From Cryptomeria japonica (lineage: Eukaryota > Streptophyta > Pinopsida > Cupressales > Cupressaceae), in NCBI RefSeq assembly GCF_030272615.1, contig NC_081406.1, forward strand, positions 235,271,922-235,333,921: DNA of 62,000 nucleotides, written 5' to 3'. The translations under genes were made by a program, and so were the position numbers. The notes beneath the pieces were generated by a model, which was not told where the DNA came from, made no database searches, and was given only the letters and a program-made list of their open reading frames with translations. Numbering within the stretch: the stretch's first letter is position 1; each line of letters begins with the position of its first letter. Shown piece by piece: positions 48,093 through 59,630 of the stretch.

Positions 48093-50770
48093 TTATGCAA
48101 AGGATGGGATCAAAGGGATCGAAGGATGGAAAATATGCATTGGATAATGGATAGGGTATTGGAAGAATTGGGCTTCAGTGGACATAAATGTTGGCAAGAT
48201 CAACATTGGCACACACCTTGAGGGGTGATGGACTGATGGAGGAAGAGTGGGTTTTGGATATGGAGATTTTGATGAAGGAATAGCTAGGGATTTGTGGACA
48301 TAAGGACCTAAAATGGAAGAAGGAGGTGATGGAGGAACAAATTTGAGAGGTTTGGATGGAGGAATATCAATTTTGGATGCCAAGTTAGATTTTTCTTTAG
48401 GCTTTTGTGCTTCAAGGAGTTTCTTAGGAACCCACATTGTTTTGGATTTTTCATGCTTTTGTTGTTCTTTGGTGTGCATTTCTTGCATAAGGGATTTAGG
48501 AACCCATATATATTTTGACCTTGCTTTATTTTGCTCATTGGGCCTTTGTGCCCTTTTGGATATTTCTTTTTCTTTATAGATCAAATTTTTCTTTGTTTTG
48601 ACATGTCGATTATATTGGACATGTTGATCCTTGAATACATGTAGATTGCTAGACTTATGACATTTATACTTGGCATCCAAATTGCTTGGAGGAGGAAAGG
48701 AATGCATGGATGGATATGAATGAAATGGAGTTCTTTTGGATTGATGAAATTTACTCAAGGATGTGTGCCTTTGCTGACCTTGCATAGAGGATGAAGGGAT
48801 ATAAGGACCTAGGATGGATGGAAAGTATGATGGGGAAGGTGTATGTTTTGATTTTGATGGAGGGATACCAATGTCTTAAGAGTGAGTTGTGTAGACATGA
48901 CCCTTAAGATCTTCTTTAACATGAAGGGGTTCTTGCTTATGGAGATCTACACCTTTGCCTTTATGAATATCTTGACTTGTAGGATACACTTTTCTTTGGG
49001 AAGAAGACGCGAGTCCATTATGAGGTGGATATGATATGAGAGAAATAATGAGATCATGAAGTGGATTGGATTGCACCAAAGTGGAAGAACCCATTGTTAA
49101 TGTCAGGGGTTCATGAACATCTTGCATTGATACGTTCGAATCATGAGGGGGATTAGGATCATGAGGGGGACTAGGATTGTGAGGGGGACTAGGATTGTGT
49201 GGTGGACATGGATCAATGACAAGATATTCAAGAGATGGAATGGGATAAACAATGGGATCATCAAAAGGAATGAGATCTTGGAGTGTATATGGAGCATTAG
49301 GACAAGGAGATGGAGGAACAAAAGGATCTTGTGGAGGATTTAAAGGAATAATTTGATCTTGACAAGGAGGAAGATCATTGGAATCCTCTTTAAAGGTGCT
49401 TTTCTGTTGACTTTCAATGGGATCATCGGAAAGGATGGAAGGAATATCTTGATCTTTCTTAGGAAGTGGAATGTCAATGGGATTTGAAAGGATATTGTGT
49501 TCTTGGATAGAATGGACAGGAATAATGGAATCATTGCGAGTGTCTGGGGAAATGGGATCTTGGTCAACAATTGGATGGGATGATAAGGTTTCAGGATCTT
49601 GATCTTGATCTGTTTCAAGACACATGTCTTCATGCTCTAAATTATCCTCTTGACATGAGGTTGGACTTTGGATATGCATGGAGGATTCTGACAAGGAATC
49701 AATGTTTTGGCATGAAGGAAATGCACTTTGAACATTTGTGATGGATTTTGGCAAGGAATCAATGCTTGAACATGAGGAAGAAGGACTTCGAATGGGGTCC
49801 TCTAAAACAGGTAATGGTAATAAAGTGCATGGTGGCATTGGGTCTTGTATTTATGAAACATGACAAGGATGTGCATCATGAATTGGATTATCTTGGCAAT
49901 CAATTATGGATAGCCCTTGGATAATTGCATCCTTGGGTGTATTATTTGATGAGGACAATATGGAAGGTTTTTGTGAAACTTCTAAAGGTGTAGGGATAGA
50001 TGCCACTAGAGAGTCAATTTGTTTGTGGGGGGATGAGGCATTGCTAGACATAAGTGTATTATCTTGATCTTCCTCAAAGAACTCACTTGGTAGTTTCCTT
50101 AAGATCCTTGCAATAAAGCCACCTTTCTTTCGAGGTTTTGACATGGTTGTATCTGGAATTTGAACTTGTTTTTGGTTTGATGTCATGTTTTGATTTCGAA
50201 CTAGATGTTGATCAAATTGGTTTGGCTTGGTGTGTGCTGCAACCTTTGTTTTTGAATGTTTGGTTGTGGTTGTTGACATTGATATGTTGAGTGAACTTGT
50301 TGATATTCCACCATTGGTTGTGTTGGTTGTGTCTGCTGGATATGTTGTTGATTCGAGATTTGATTGAATGAAATTTGACCAAATGAATTTTGATTTGGGA
50401 CTTGATTGAAATTTGTGCTTGTTTTTTGAAATTTTTTCATCATCTCTATTTGAGAGATGAGAGTTGGTATGTCTGATCATTCGATAAGAGCTTTTACATC
50501 AATTGGCTCAAATTTTGGGTTTGGACCTGGAAATTTTTTAAATGTTTTGGACATTTGGGATCTATTCTTCTCAATGTTTTTCACTTTTTGTTCCAAAATC
50601 TCCTTTTCTTGAGCTAGTTTCTTCTCTAGTTTTTGTATTTGGACATTTACATCATCATGATAAGTTTGATCCAAGTTCTAAGACATGTAGAGATTGGATT
50701 GACATGATTGATTTCTCAATTGTGATGACATGGCTTCGTAAGAAGGTTGAGACCTCATTTCAATAAACAT
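48093..50770 (-). pseudogene. Element D ORF: unassigned protein of about 890 residues (broken)
   Basis: The start is ATG 50770, whose context and first residues (M-F-I-E-M-R-S) parallel the Gag start of E. The N-terminal part has a stop at 50678, a short coiled coil (QIQKLEKKLAQEKEILEQKV), then a stop at 50477 overlapping the ATGA of the next frame. A Gln/Asn-rich frame continues to about 50210, and the remainder is in the other frame, so a frameshift lies between 50480 and 50200. From there one frame reaches 48093 with stops at 49851 and 48876. Features: a basic block (KPRKKGGFIARILRKLPSEF), a long Pro/Ser/Asp-rich stretch with short PPHNPSPPHDPN repeats, and two WVPK motifs near the C terminus. 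No Gag core, zinc knuckle or enzyme motif is seen. Function is unknown. Confidence 0.6.
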
Positions 50771-52953
50771 GTCACTATGCAATGGAACTAATGGGATTGA
50801 CAAATGCAAACCTAAAAGGATGACAATGCAACTAAATGTTTTTGTACCTTTTGAATTTTTGGAATGACAACTAGATGCAACTAAATGCAATGAAAATGTG
50901 ACCTTGCTTTGGACCTTTGAGTTTCTATGGTTTGATAATGTTATGCAACTAAGTGCAACCTATTTTTTTGTTATTATTTCAAGAATTTTTGGAAATGATA
51001 TGCAATCTTAAGCAATGGTAATGCAACCTATTTCTTTGTTGTTTTTTCAAGATTAGGACAAACTTTTTGGAATGCAAACCTAAAGACTCAACCTTGGGAA
51101 GTTGGAATGAAGCCAAGACCTTAAAGGACAAAGGACCAAATGACAATAGGACAAATTGACAATGTCTCACCTATATGCTTGGATACTAAGCTAGGTTTGA
51201 CAAAAATGATATTAATGAAAGGACAAATTTTTAGACCAGGTCAAGACTCCCTAACAACAACTTAGGGTATCATCCAAAGTTTTTGATTTTTCAAAATTTG
51301 ACAAACCAAATTTTTGAGACTAAATGCAGGAAGGAAATGATTATGACAATGACTTAGGACATGAAAATGATCTAAGGATATGATATGATAAGATGAAGCC
51401 AAGACAAGATGACAATACAATGACAAGGATATGCGAAGACCAATGACTTGGAATATGCGAAATGCAACCTAGGCAATACCTAATTTTAGCATGACAAGGA
51501 TAATGTAGGAATGTCACCTAAATGGAAATCTAACTTGGATATGACAATGAAATGCAAACTTAGGGAAATGATTTTGAACCTAAGTGAAAAATGAAGATGC
51601 TTGCAATGAAAAAGGATTAAAATGAAGGAAGATGACAATATGTCCTAGGACCTAAGTGGGACTATGCAAAGACCTAGCCTAAAGTGACATGAATTTTGAA
51701 ACAAAGACATTCAATGTTTTGACAAGCCATGTTCAAATGTTGGATGAATACTTGGACAAATTTGGACTTTTGTTTGGATTTTGTTTTGAATTGAAGGTTG
51801 TTGACTTTGAAAACCCAAGTTGATTATGAGCACTTTTGAAAGTTTTTTTTTTTTTTTTTTGATTTAACCTTTGACAATCATGGAAGACAAAATGTTTTTT
51901 TTGACTTTGACTCAAGACAATCAAGCACATTCACAACAAATCCTATGGCTGGCAAGGACAATATCTGTTGAATCCTCTAACCATAAAATACAACACTTAG
52001 CCAGATAGCTAGACGCTTGGTAGCACTGGCTCCCCCTTACAGTGCACTCACTTCTCGAGCATACCAAGCTTCCAGTTCAAGGGGCATCACTTCCCAAGAA
52101 CTTGCTATCTCTAACTAAGGAGTACATGAGAGGTGTCTTCGGCATGTGTGTATCACAATGCCTGAGCCAACAGATAGAAGGATTTTGGCCTCTAAAAACA
52201 AGAGATTCTAGTAAGGGCATCCGTTTGGGTGGGTATTGGTCTGGCGAATAAATCGTCACAATACCATTCAAGCACCCGTTGTCTACAACTTTCATTGCAT
52301 CCACAATTATTTAGAGTGGTTCGGAAGAGCCTGGCTTTAGCTCGACACCACTTTGGGTCATTCCCTCTCACCAATGCCTGTGCAAAGTGCCAGGCAAATT
52401 GGGAGGCAGGCCCAACTCTAAGGCTTAAAACATACAAACAAAGTATGCATGGTGTTCATTATCCTTTAAGAAATGAAATGTGCAACTACTTTAAAAATTT
52501 GCAAGCAACATGTTTTAATGTGAGTCTTTGACCGCGTCCTACATAAGATTCGTTTGTAGTTGCATTTTTATCTTCGTCATACGTAACGCCAAGATGTTGC
52601 ACAGAGAATTCGTACCAAGGAAAAACCCTAATGCAAGAAATAAATTGCAAACAAACAAACTTGCAAGAAAAACACCTAATTTTTACCCCTGTTTCTGGCC
52701 TTACACAAGCACAAATCTCATCAACATAGGCACAGATCTCCTTAACACAAGCATAGATCCCTCCTACATAGGTGCAGATCTCATCTACATAGGCACAGAT
52801 CCCTTCTACATAGGCACAAAATGCCTCAGCACAAGCGTAGAAGTGTCCAGAAAGCTCTGAGTTGCCCTATTTCTTAAGTTTTTCACCTGCAAACAGCTCA
52901 AAAAGCACTCAAAACATGGTTAAAATGGTTAGTTCACATTGGGTTCACCAAAA
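50771..52953 (-). other. Element D leader with PBS and 21-bp minisatellite
   Basis: The primer site on the minus strand is 52950-52932 (tggtgaacccaatgtgaac), identical to E. About six 21-bp units lie at 52701-52846. A T/A run lies at 51842-51860. The rest is AT-rich with no supported gene and resembles the E leader. Confidence 0.7.
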
Positions 52954-54420
52954 TGTAGACTAGGAAATTGAGGATGCATCAAAACAAATAACAATTAGGA
53001 CAATCACAAAACCTAAAACTGCAATGCAAACAATCCTAATCTAATCAATGAAAACATGAAGACAAGACATTCAAAATGAAATCAAAGCAAACCAAATGTA
53101 GATATCTCCTTCATGTGGCTCCACTGTTCTTCTTTCACCTTCCAATTTGATGTTGTTCTCACCTACAAAGTGCAAAATTGCAAGTGGAAAAGCAAGTTGT
53201 TGATGAAATTTGTAGCATAAGGTTACTTGAAAATGTGATTGATTGATTGACAAAGGAACTCATCCAATTTATAGACAAATTGGAGAGAGGACAAGATTAG
53301 CATGAAGAGATTTGAAAGGAAATTCAAATCAAGAATGGCAAAATTATGACAAGTGTATGACAAATTATGACAATTTATGACAAATTATGACAAATAGACA
53401 AAAATTTGAAATAGAAATAGAAATTAGAAATTAGGAGAAATTTGGAAAATTAGGTTAGAAATGATGAATTGGAAATTAGGAAATTAGAAATTGATGAAAT
53501 TAGAAAATTAGGTGAATTAATTAATAATTTTTCATTCATTAATTAATTCACAAAAAGAGGGGGAATTAATTAGCCAATTAAATAAATATTTAATTGTGAC
53601 AAGAAGACTTAGGATAAATAAATAAATTATTTAACCTAGAGGGAAAATGAAAAACAAGATTAAATGAATAAATCATAAAACCCTAGAAGATGAATTAGAA
53701 ATGCAAGGACAACAATTAGGTCTTGACAAAAGATAATTGATGTAGGGTCGATTTGATCATGATTGTGATTGACAAAGGACCAATGTTGATAAATGATTGA
53801 GATTGGTTTGACAAAAATCAATGACAAATTGACCAAGATTGACAAGGAGATCAAATTGAAAAGCGCCAATTGACATGATTAAAGAAGACAAGGATCGATG
53901 ACGAATCGATCGCAAAATGAAAAAATTGGCAAGGACAAGGATCGATGACGAATCGATCGCAAAATGACAAGATTGACAAGGACAAGGATCGATGACGAAT
54001 CGATCGCAAAATGACGTGATTGACAAGGACAAGTATCAATGACAAATTGATTGCAACAATGACGCAATTTGACAAGGACAAGGATCGATCGCAAAATGAC
54101 AAAATTGACAAGAGGACAAAAACCCTAATTCTATCATCGATTAGGATTGACGATGTCCAAAATGATGATACATGTGCACACACGTTGATGCGACAGGATA
54201 AGATCAACCAAAATCATGACTGAAGACTGTTATCGATAAGACCTAATTTGAAAGCGATAAAAATGAGGAATGTAGAAGAAGGACTCGATGCTCGCAGATG
54301 ATAAAGACCAAGTGCACAACATAGAATAAATGTTAATGCGACGCAAGAACCCTAAAATAAGGCAATGCGCAAATGTTAAAGTATGACTCCACAAGCGTTG
54401 ACCATTTTTAGATGTCTACA
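52954..54420 (-). repeat. Element D 5' LTR (right on + strand)
   Basis: It matches 44328-45782 at high identity by eye. The array of 47-bp units lies at about 53885-54110. It ends gtctaca at 54420. Confidence 0.9.
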
Positions 54421-54467
54421 TAATGTTTTTCTATATACTAATTCACCCCCCCTCTTAGTATTCATCA
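54421..54467 (+). repeat. Element B 3' LTR, right portion
   Basis: taatgtttttctatatactaattcac and the C-rich tract complete the LTR of B, ending attcatca before TSD ctttg (54468-54472). Confidence 0.9.
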
Positions 54468-54472
54468 CTTTG

Positions 54473-54692
54473 CTCCTACTCACATCGTTGCGCCTATCAT
54501 TCAACTCCAATCAATTTCCCCCTGCCCATCATCCCACCTCAATCAATAGCTCATGTGGTATCCATCCCCATATTTTCCATTCCACCTGCTTCCTTCCTCA
54601 CATCCATGCCAATATCTATTGGCAATATTGATGAATTGATTATGTGTTGCATTGATGTTTTGTCATTGATGTTAATGTTGGAATTTTGAATT
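54473..54692 (+). pseudogene. Gag-like remnant, 3' part (continues from 10717)
   Basis: Joined to 10717 the frame reads GDF-APTHIVAPIIQLQSIS and on through a Pro/Ser/His-rich stretch with at least one stop. This supports an older coding sequence at the insertion site of B. After about 54620 the frame is lost, and the sequence (gatgttttgtcattgatg) resembles Copia LTR starts. Confidence 0.4.
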
Positions 54693-56090
54693 TGTTGGTA
54701 TTTTGCATAGAGATTGCATTAATGATATGTTTACATTGATGTTAATTGAACCGGTAATAGTATTCATGTTATTGTTGATATTGTTGTTTTTGATATTGGC
54801 TAGTAACCGGTAAGATGAGATTTGTGGAAGATGTTGTAAACTGGTATGTTAAGTTTGTGAGTTGAACCGGTAAACCGGTATAAAGGGTTAAACCTTTCTA
54901 TGCAATGTAACTGGTAAACCCTATCAGTTGTTAAACCCTAACCAATCAAGTTTGTTGGTTAATTATCTGATGAGCAGTATTGATGGAGACACGTGTGATC
55001 ATTGTATAAGGATAAGTTCAAATTGTGTTGGCGCAATTGTTTATTGTCTAGGGAAGGAGCAAAGTGGATTGCATCTAATGCACAATGCGTGATGAGTTAC
55101 AAAGTCCGATGGAGCAGTGATCATGTAGCGGTTGGAATTTTCTTGAAGAATGTGAAGAGATTGTTATGATTTCTAACAGTCAAGATTGTACCGACTTGTT
55201 TGTAATCTTGATGATGAGAATTAGGTTTTTGTTTATTTAAGGTCGATGAAGTTGCTTGTAAAAGTTGTTGGAAAGATTCACAAAAACTTGTTGAGTGTGT
55301 TGTTGCCTAACCAATGAATGGATCTACACTTTGAGTGAAGGCAGATTGAAGCTTAAAAGGATCTGATCAAGAAAATGTACTTCTATTCAGACAAATCAAG
55401 AAAACCTGTTGTTTTCTAACAATTATAGCAGAAGTGAAATCCCTTAGCTGAGTAAGCTCTAACAATCTTGGTTACTCATTAAATCCTCTAACAAGGTGGT
55501 CCATTAGCTTGGATTCTTAAATCCTCCAGTGAGGTTACTCCTAATAGGGTATTATGCTTTTCATCAAGGCATATTTGTAAATCCCTTAACTGGGTGATTC
55601 AAAACCAGAATTAGTTCTGAACATGACTTATTGTAAAGCTTTAATAGGCCTGGCTCCTAACAGAGCAAACTTCAGAAGAGTTCAGATAGCTATCCTTGTG
55701 AGTCTCATCTCACTGTGGTTTTTACCTATTTGGGTTTTCCACGTATAAACATTTGTGTCAAGTGGTGAATGTTTTTGTGGCCATGATCTTATTTATTGAT
55801 TTGATTAACTTCTGATAAGGCATGATAACTAGAAGCATTGAGAGATGAATATGTTGAGTTATGATTAAGCATTGTTGATGTTTACAAGATTGAAGTTGTT
55901 TACTGTTAAGTTGCCATAACAGTGAAACTAGTTGATGTCAAGTATTCTTATGAATATTGATCTTGATTGAGATATGTTTACTTTGTGTGATTGAATTTGA
56001 GTTTGGGAGCTTTGTATCAGTTTATCAGTATACTGATTCACCCCCCCTCTCAGTATTCTACCGGATACTTATTCTTTCATCATACCATCA
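54693..56090 (+). repeat. Element G 5' LTR (1,398 bp)
   Basis: It matches 59631-61051. It has the palindrome-type array (about 55440-55670), gtggtttttacctatttggg near 55714, and the C-rich tract accccccctctc near 56040-56051, then about 40 bp more before the end, unlike A/B. Confidence 0.9.
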
Positions 56091-56092
56091 AT

Positions 56093-56104
56093 TGATATCA
56101 GAGC
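56093..56104 (+). other. Primer binding site, initiator-Met type, mutated (element G)
   Basis: tgatatcagagc differs from the consensus tggtatcagagc by one G to A change, two bases after the LTR. Confidence 0.75.
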
Positions 56105-56153
56105 ATCTCAGGTCCTCTTTAATCTAAAAGCCTACCATCTTGAGGAAAAGATC

Positions 56154-57640
56154 TTGTTTATCATGATAAAGAAAGAAGGTTTGAAGTTCAATAAAGATAA
56201 CTCTGATGATTGGATCATTGATAGTGGTTGTTCACATCACATGACCAATGATCAGAGAAAATTTATTTCCCTGAAGGAATTTGATGGCAGTGTTGTCAGA
56301 TTTGGCAATGACTTACCCTATATGGTTAAAGGTAAGGGAGTTATTTCTCTTAATGGGAAGAGTGATGTTGATGATGTCTATTGGGTTGAAGGTCTAAAGC
56401 ACAATCTTTTGAGTGTGGCACAACTTAATGACAAAGGATACCCACTGGAGTTTATAAATGGTATGTGCAAAATCTTTGACAACAAAGGTGAATTGACTGC
56501 AACCGAGAAACAGACCAGAGGTAATCTATTGCATCTTAATCCTAAAGTTAGAAACTATTTGATTGCAAAAATGGATGATAGATGGCTTTGGCATAGGATA
56601 TTTTGTCATATAAGTTTTGACAATATTGTTAAAGTAAGCAAGTCTAAGATAGTAAGAGGTCTTCCTTAGCTAGACAAACCAGTTAATGCTCTATGTAAAG
56701 AATATCAGTTAGGAAAGATGACTTCTTCAACTTTCAAGAGCAAGTCCTTCTCAGTAGAGCACTTGTTAGATTTTGTTCATACAGATCTATATGGACTAAT
56801 AAGAACAAGAAGCATTCAAGGTGATAGATATTTCATGATCTTCACTGATGATTGTTCATGGATGATGTGGGTCACATTCTTGAAGGATAAGAATAAATAT
56901 TTTGGAAAATTCAAGGCATTCAGGGCCTTAGCTGAGAAAGAGTGTGTCAAAAAGATAAAATGTCTGAGAATAGATTAAGGTGGTGAATTTACTTCTGAGG
57001 AACTCACTAAGTACTATGATGATAATGGTATCAAGCAGCAACTTTCTGCACCAAGGACACCACAACAGAATAGTATAACAAAGAGAAACAATCGGTCAGT
57101 GGTTGAAGCTTCTAGGACTACGTTGATACAAGGAGGTGTAGCAAAAACATTTTGGAAAGAAACTATAAGTACAGTTGTCTACACAATGAACCAAGTTCTG
57201 GTGAAAAGAGGTAAGGACAAGACCCCTTATGAATACTGGTATGGGAGATCACTTGGTGTTAGCTATTATAAGATATTTGGAAGCAAATGTTTTATTAAAA
57301 GAGGTAATTACATAAGAAAGTTTGAAGCTAAGAGTGATGAAGGCATATTTATTGGCTATTCCACCAAGAGTAAGGCCTATAAATGGTTCAACAACTGGAC
57401 ACAAAATTTTTTTGAGAGTGTTGATGTTCCTGTAGATGAATTCCTGAAGTTTTAGAAGGAACTAGTTCTAAGAAGAAGGATGAAGATCCTTGCATTTTTC
57501 TTTTGGAACCTGAAACTGTTAAATTAGAAACTGGTAAAGAAAATCCTGATGTACTTGTTCAACTGGAACAAATAAATTCAGAAGAAGATGATAATGAATA
57601 AGTTGAACCTAAAGAGAATGATCATGTTATTCCTAGGTAT
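56154..57640 (+). pseudogene. Element G protease and integrase (broken)
   Basis: Reading begins just after the primer site at MIKKEG. The protease motif WIIDSGCSHHM lies near 56209-56241. The pre-integrase region (WLWHRIFCHISF...) has lost a Cys in CKEYQLGK. The integrase has Asp in FVHTDLYG and Asp in CLRID followed by a stop (56976). The catalytic Glu is Lys (AAG at 57081-57083, TPQQNSITKRNNR). Stops are at 56667, 56976 and 57453. A frameshift lies between 57455 and 57641. There is no Gag upstream. Confidence 0.85.
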
Positions 57641-59278
57641 GTGAAACTGAATCACAGTCCTGAACAGATTATTGGGGATAAGGATGCTGGAGTACTAACT
57701 AGAAGAAGAATAAGAGAGAACTCCTGTATGATCTCCACCTTTGAAACTAGAAGTGTTAAGGAGGAATTTGGTGATGATCATTGGGTTAAAGCTATGGAGG
57801 AGGAGTTGGATCAAATTGAGAAGAACAACACTTGGACCCTGGTACCCCGATCAGTAAACAAGAATGTTATAGGTACTAAATGGGTGTTTAGAAACAAGTT
57901 AAATGAAGATGGTGTTGAAGTTCACAAGAAGGATAGATTAGTATGAAAAGGTTATGCGCAAGATGAAGGAAAAGATAATAGAGAAATGTTTGCACCAGTA
58001 GAAAGACTGGAAGGTATCAGAACATTGCTTGCATTTGCAGCTCATAAGAAGTTCAAAGTATACTAGATGGATGTTAAGTCTGCATTCTTGAATGGGATAT
58101 TGGAAGAAGAAGTTTATATAGTGTAGCCTGATTGTTATGCATTGACAGATAAGGAAGACATGGTATGCAAATTGCATAAAGCTTTGTATGGATTAAAGAA
58201 GGCACCAAGAGCATGGTATGAATGACTTCATACTCATCTGATCAAGATAGGATTTGCCAGAACCAGTGATGACAACAACATTTATCTCAAGTCTAAAGGA
58301 GATGAAATACTGGTCAGTGAAGTATTTGTTGATAACATTATATTTGGAGGTAATGAAGACATTAGTAATTGTTTTGCAGATGAAATGAAGATTGAGTTTG
58401 AGATGTCATTAGTAGGGGAAATAAAAAAATTCATAGGCTTCTAGATATAGCAAATGAAGAATGGTATTTTCATTACTCAATCCAAGTATGTGAAAGTGGT
58501 TTTGAAGACTTTCGATATGAGTGACTATAAACCAGTTGGAACCCCAATGGTTACATGTTGTAAGTTGTCCAAGGAAGATGCATCTAAGTCCGTAGATGAA
58601 AAGGAATACAGGTCAATGATTGGAAAATTATACTATGTTGTTCAGAGTCAACCAGATATTGCCCATGTAGTTGGTATTGTTGCTAGATTTCAGAAGAATC
58701 CAAAGGAGGCACATCTGATGGCAACAAAAGGAATTCTTAGATATCTAAAAGGTACTATTCAATATGGGTTATGGTATCCATATGGTGGAAATTTATATTT
58801 GAAAGCATACACTGATGCTGATTGGGTAGGAAATATTGATGATCGGAAGAGTACTACTAGTGGAGCATTCTTTCTAAGAGGAAGGCTAGTTTCATGGAGT
58901 AGTAAAAAACAAAGTTGTACTTCACAATCTACTGCTAAAGTTGAGTATGTAGTAGCTTATATGAATTGCACACAAGCTATGTGGATGAGGCACATTTTGG
59001 AAGGGTTGAAGATGGAAATCTTAGAACCAATAAAGATTTTGTGTGATAATACAAGTGCAATAAACATTTCTAAAGATCTTGTTTTGCACGCAAGGACTAA
59101 GAACATTGAATTGAAGTATCACTTCTTAAGGGAAAAAGTTCAAAGTAAAGATGTTATCTTAGAGCATGTTTCTACCAAGGATCATCTTGCAGATATCTTT
59201 ACCAAACCTCTAGCTAAGACCACTTTCGAGTATCTTAGAAGTCAATTGGGGGTTTTCCCTCTTCATGAAGCTAGTTGA
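57641..59278 (+). pseudogene. Element G reverse transcriptase and RNase H (broken)
   Basis: The RT order is like C: WTLVPRSVNKNVIGTKWVFR, MDVKSAFLNGILEEEVYI. The YVDD box reads FVDN (58325-58336), so one catalytic Asp is lost. In RNase H the STAEAEY-type Glu is Lys (58937-58939, STAKVEY). YTDADWVGN and CDNTSAIN are kept. Stops lie at 57944, 58063, 58123, 58222, 58441 and 58447. It ends after HLADIFTKPLAK with TGA at 59276. Confidence 0.87.
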
Positions 59279-59355
59279 GCATGATGTTGATTGCATCAGT
59301 CCCTAAAATTACTTGTAGAATATTACATGGATTGATGAAGAAGTGGATGTATTCC

Positions 59356-59629
59356 ACAGGGGGAGCATCAAGTTGCAGTATGATACTGATGCATAGTGAG
59401 AGAAAAATTACATGTATTTACTTTCACTTTGGCATTGTTGTCAAAGGGGGAGAAGAATTATGTGATTGGGGAGAAGAATTATGTGTCTGATTTGGTGAAC
59501 CAGCGGCAAGCTAAAGACAGACAGAGAAAAGTGAATACTTGGTAATGTAAACTAGGATTCCTATTCACCAATCTCAGTAGCAATCAGAGGTGTTGATATT
59601 TGTATTCCCATCAATGCCAAAGGGGGAGA
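59356..59629 (+). promoter_or_regulatory. Multiple polypurine tracts before element G 3' LTR
   Basis: Tracts are near 59356-59365, 59443-59457 (aaagggggagaagaa), 59468-59478 and 59619-59629 (aaagggggaga). The last precedes the LTR by one base. Confidence 0.75.
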
Positions 59630-59630
59630 T

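Larger units (their letters stand above)
44328..54420 (-). mobile_element. Element D: non-autonomous Gypsy-like element related to E, inserted in 3' LTR of B
   Basis: Perfect 7-bp inverted termini (tgtagac...gtctaca), two LTRs of about 1.46 kb, and a 5-bp duplication with one change. On the minus strand it has the same LTR start, 47-bp array, primer site, 21-bp minisatellite, gag-start context, 3' repeats and polypurine tract as E. Between leader and 3'UTR there is no protease, RT, RNase H or integrase, only a single long ORF unrelated to the Gag core or pol of E. It is thus a non-autonomous element of the E superfamily. Confidence 0.85.
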
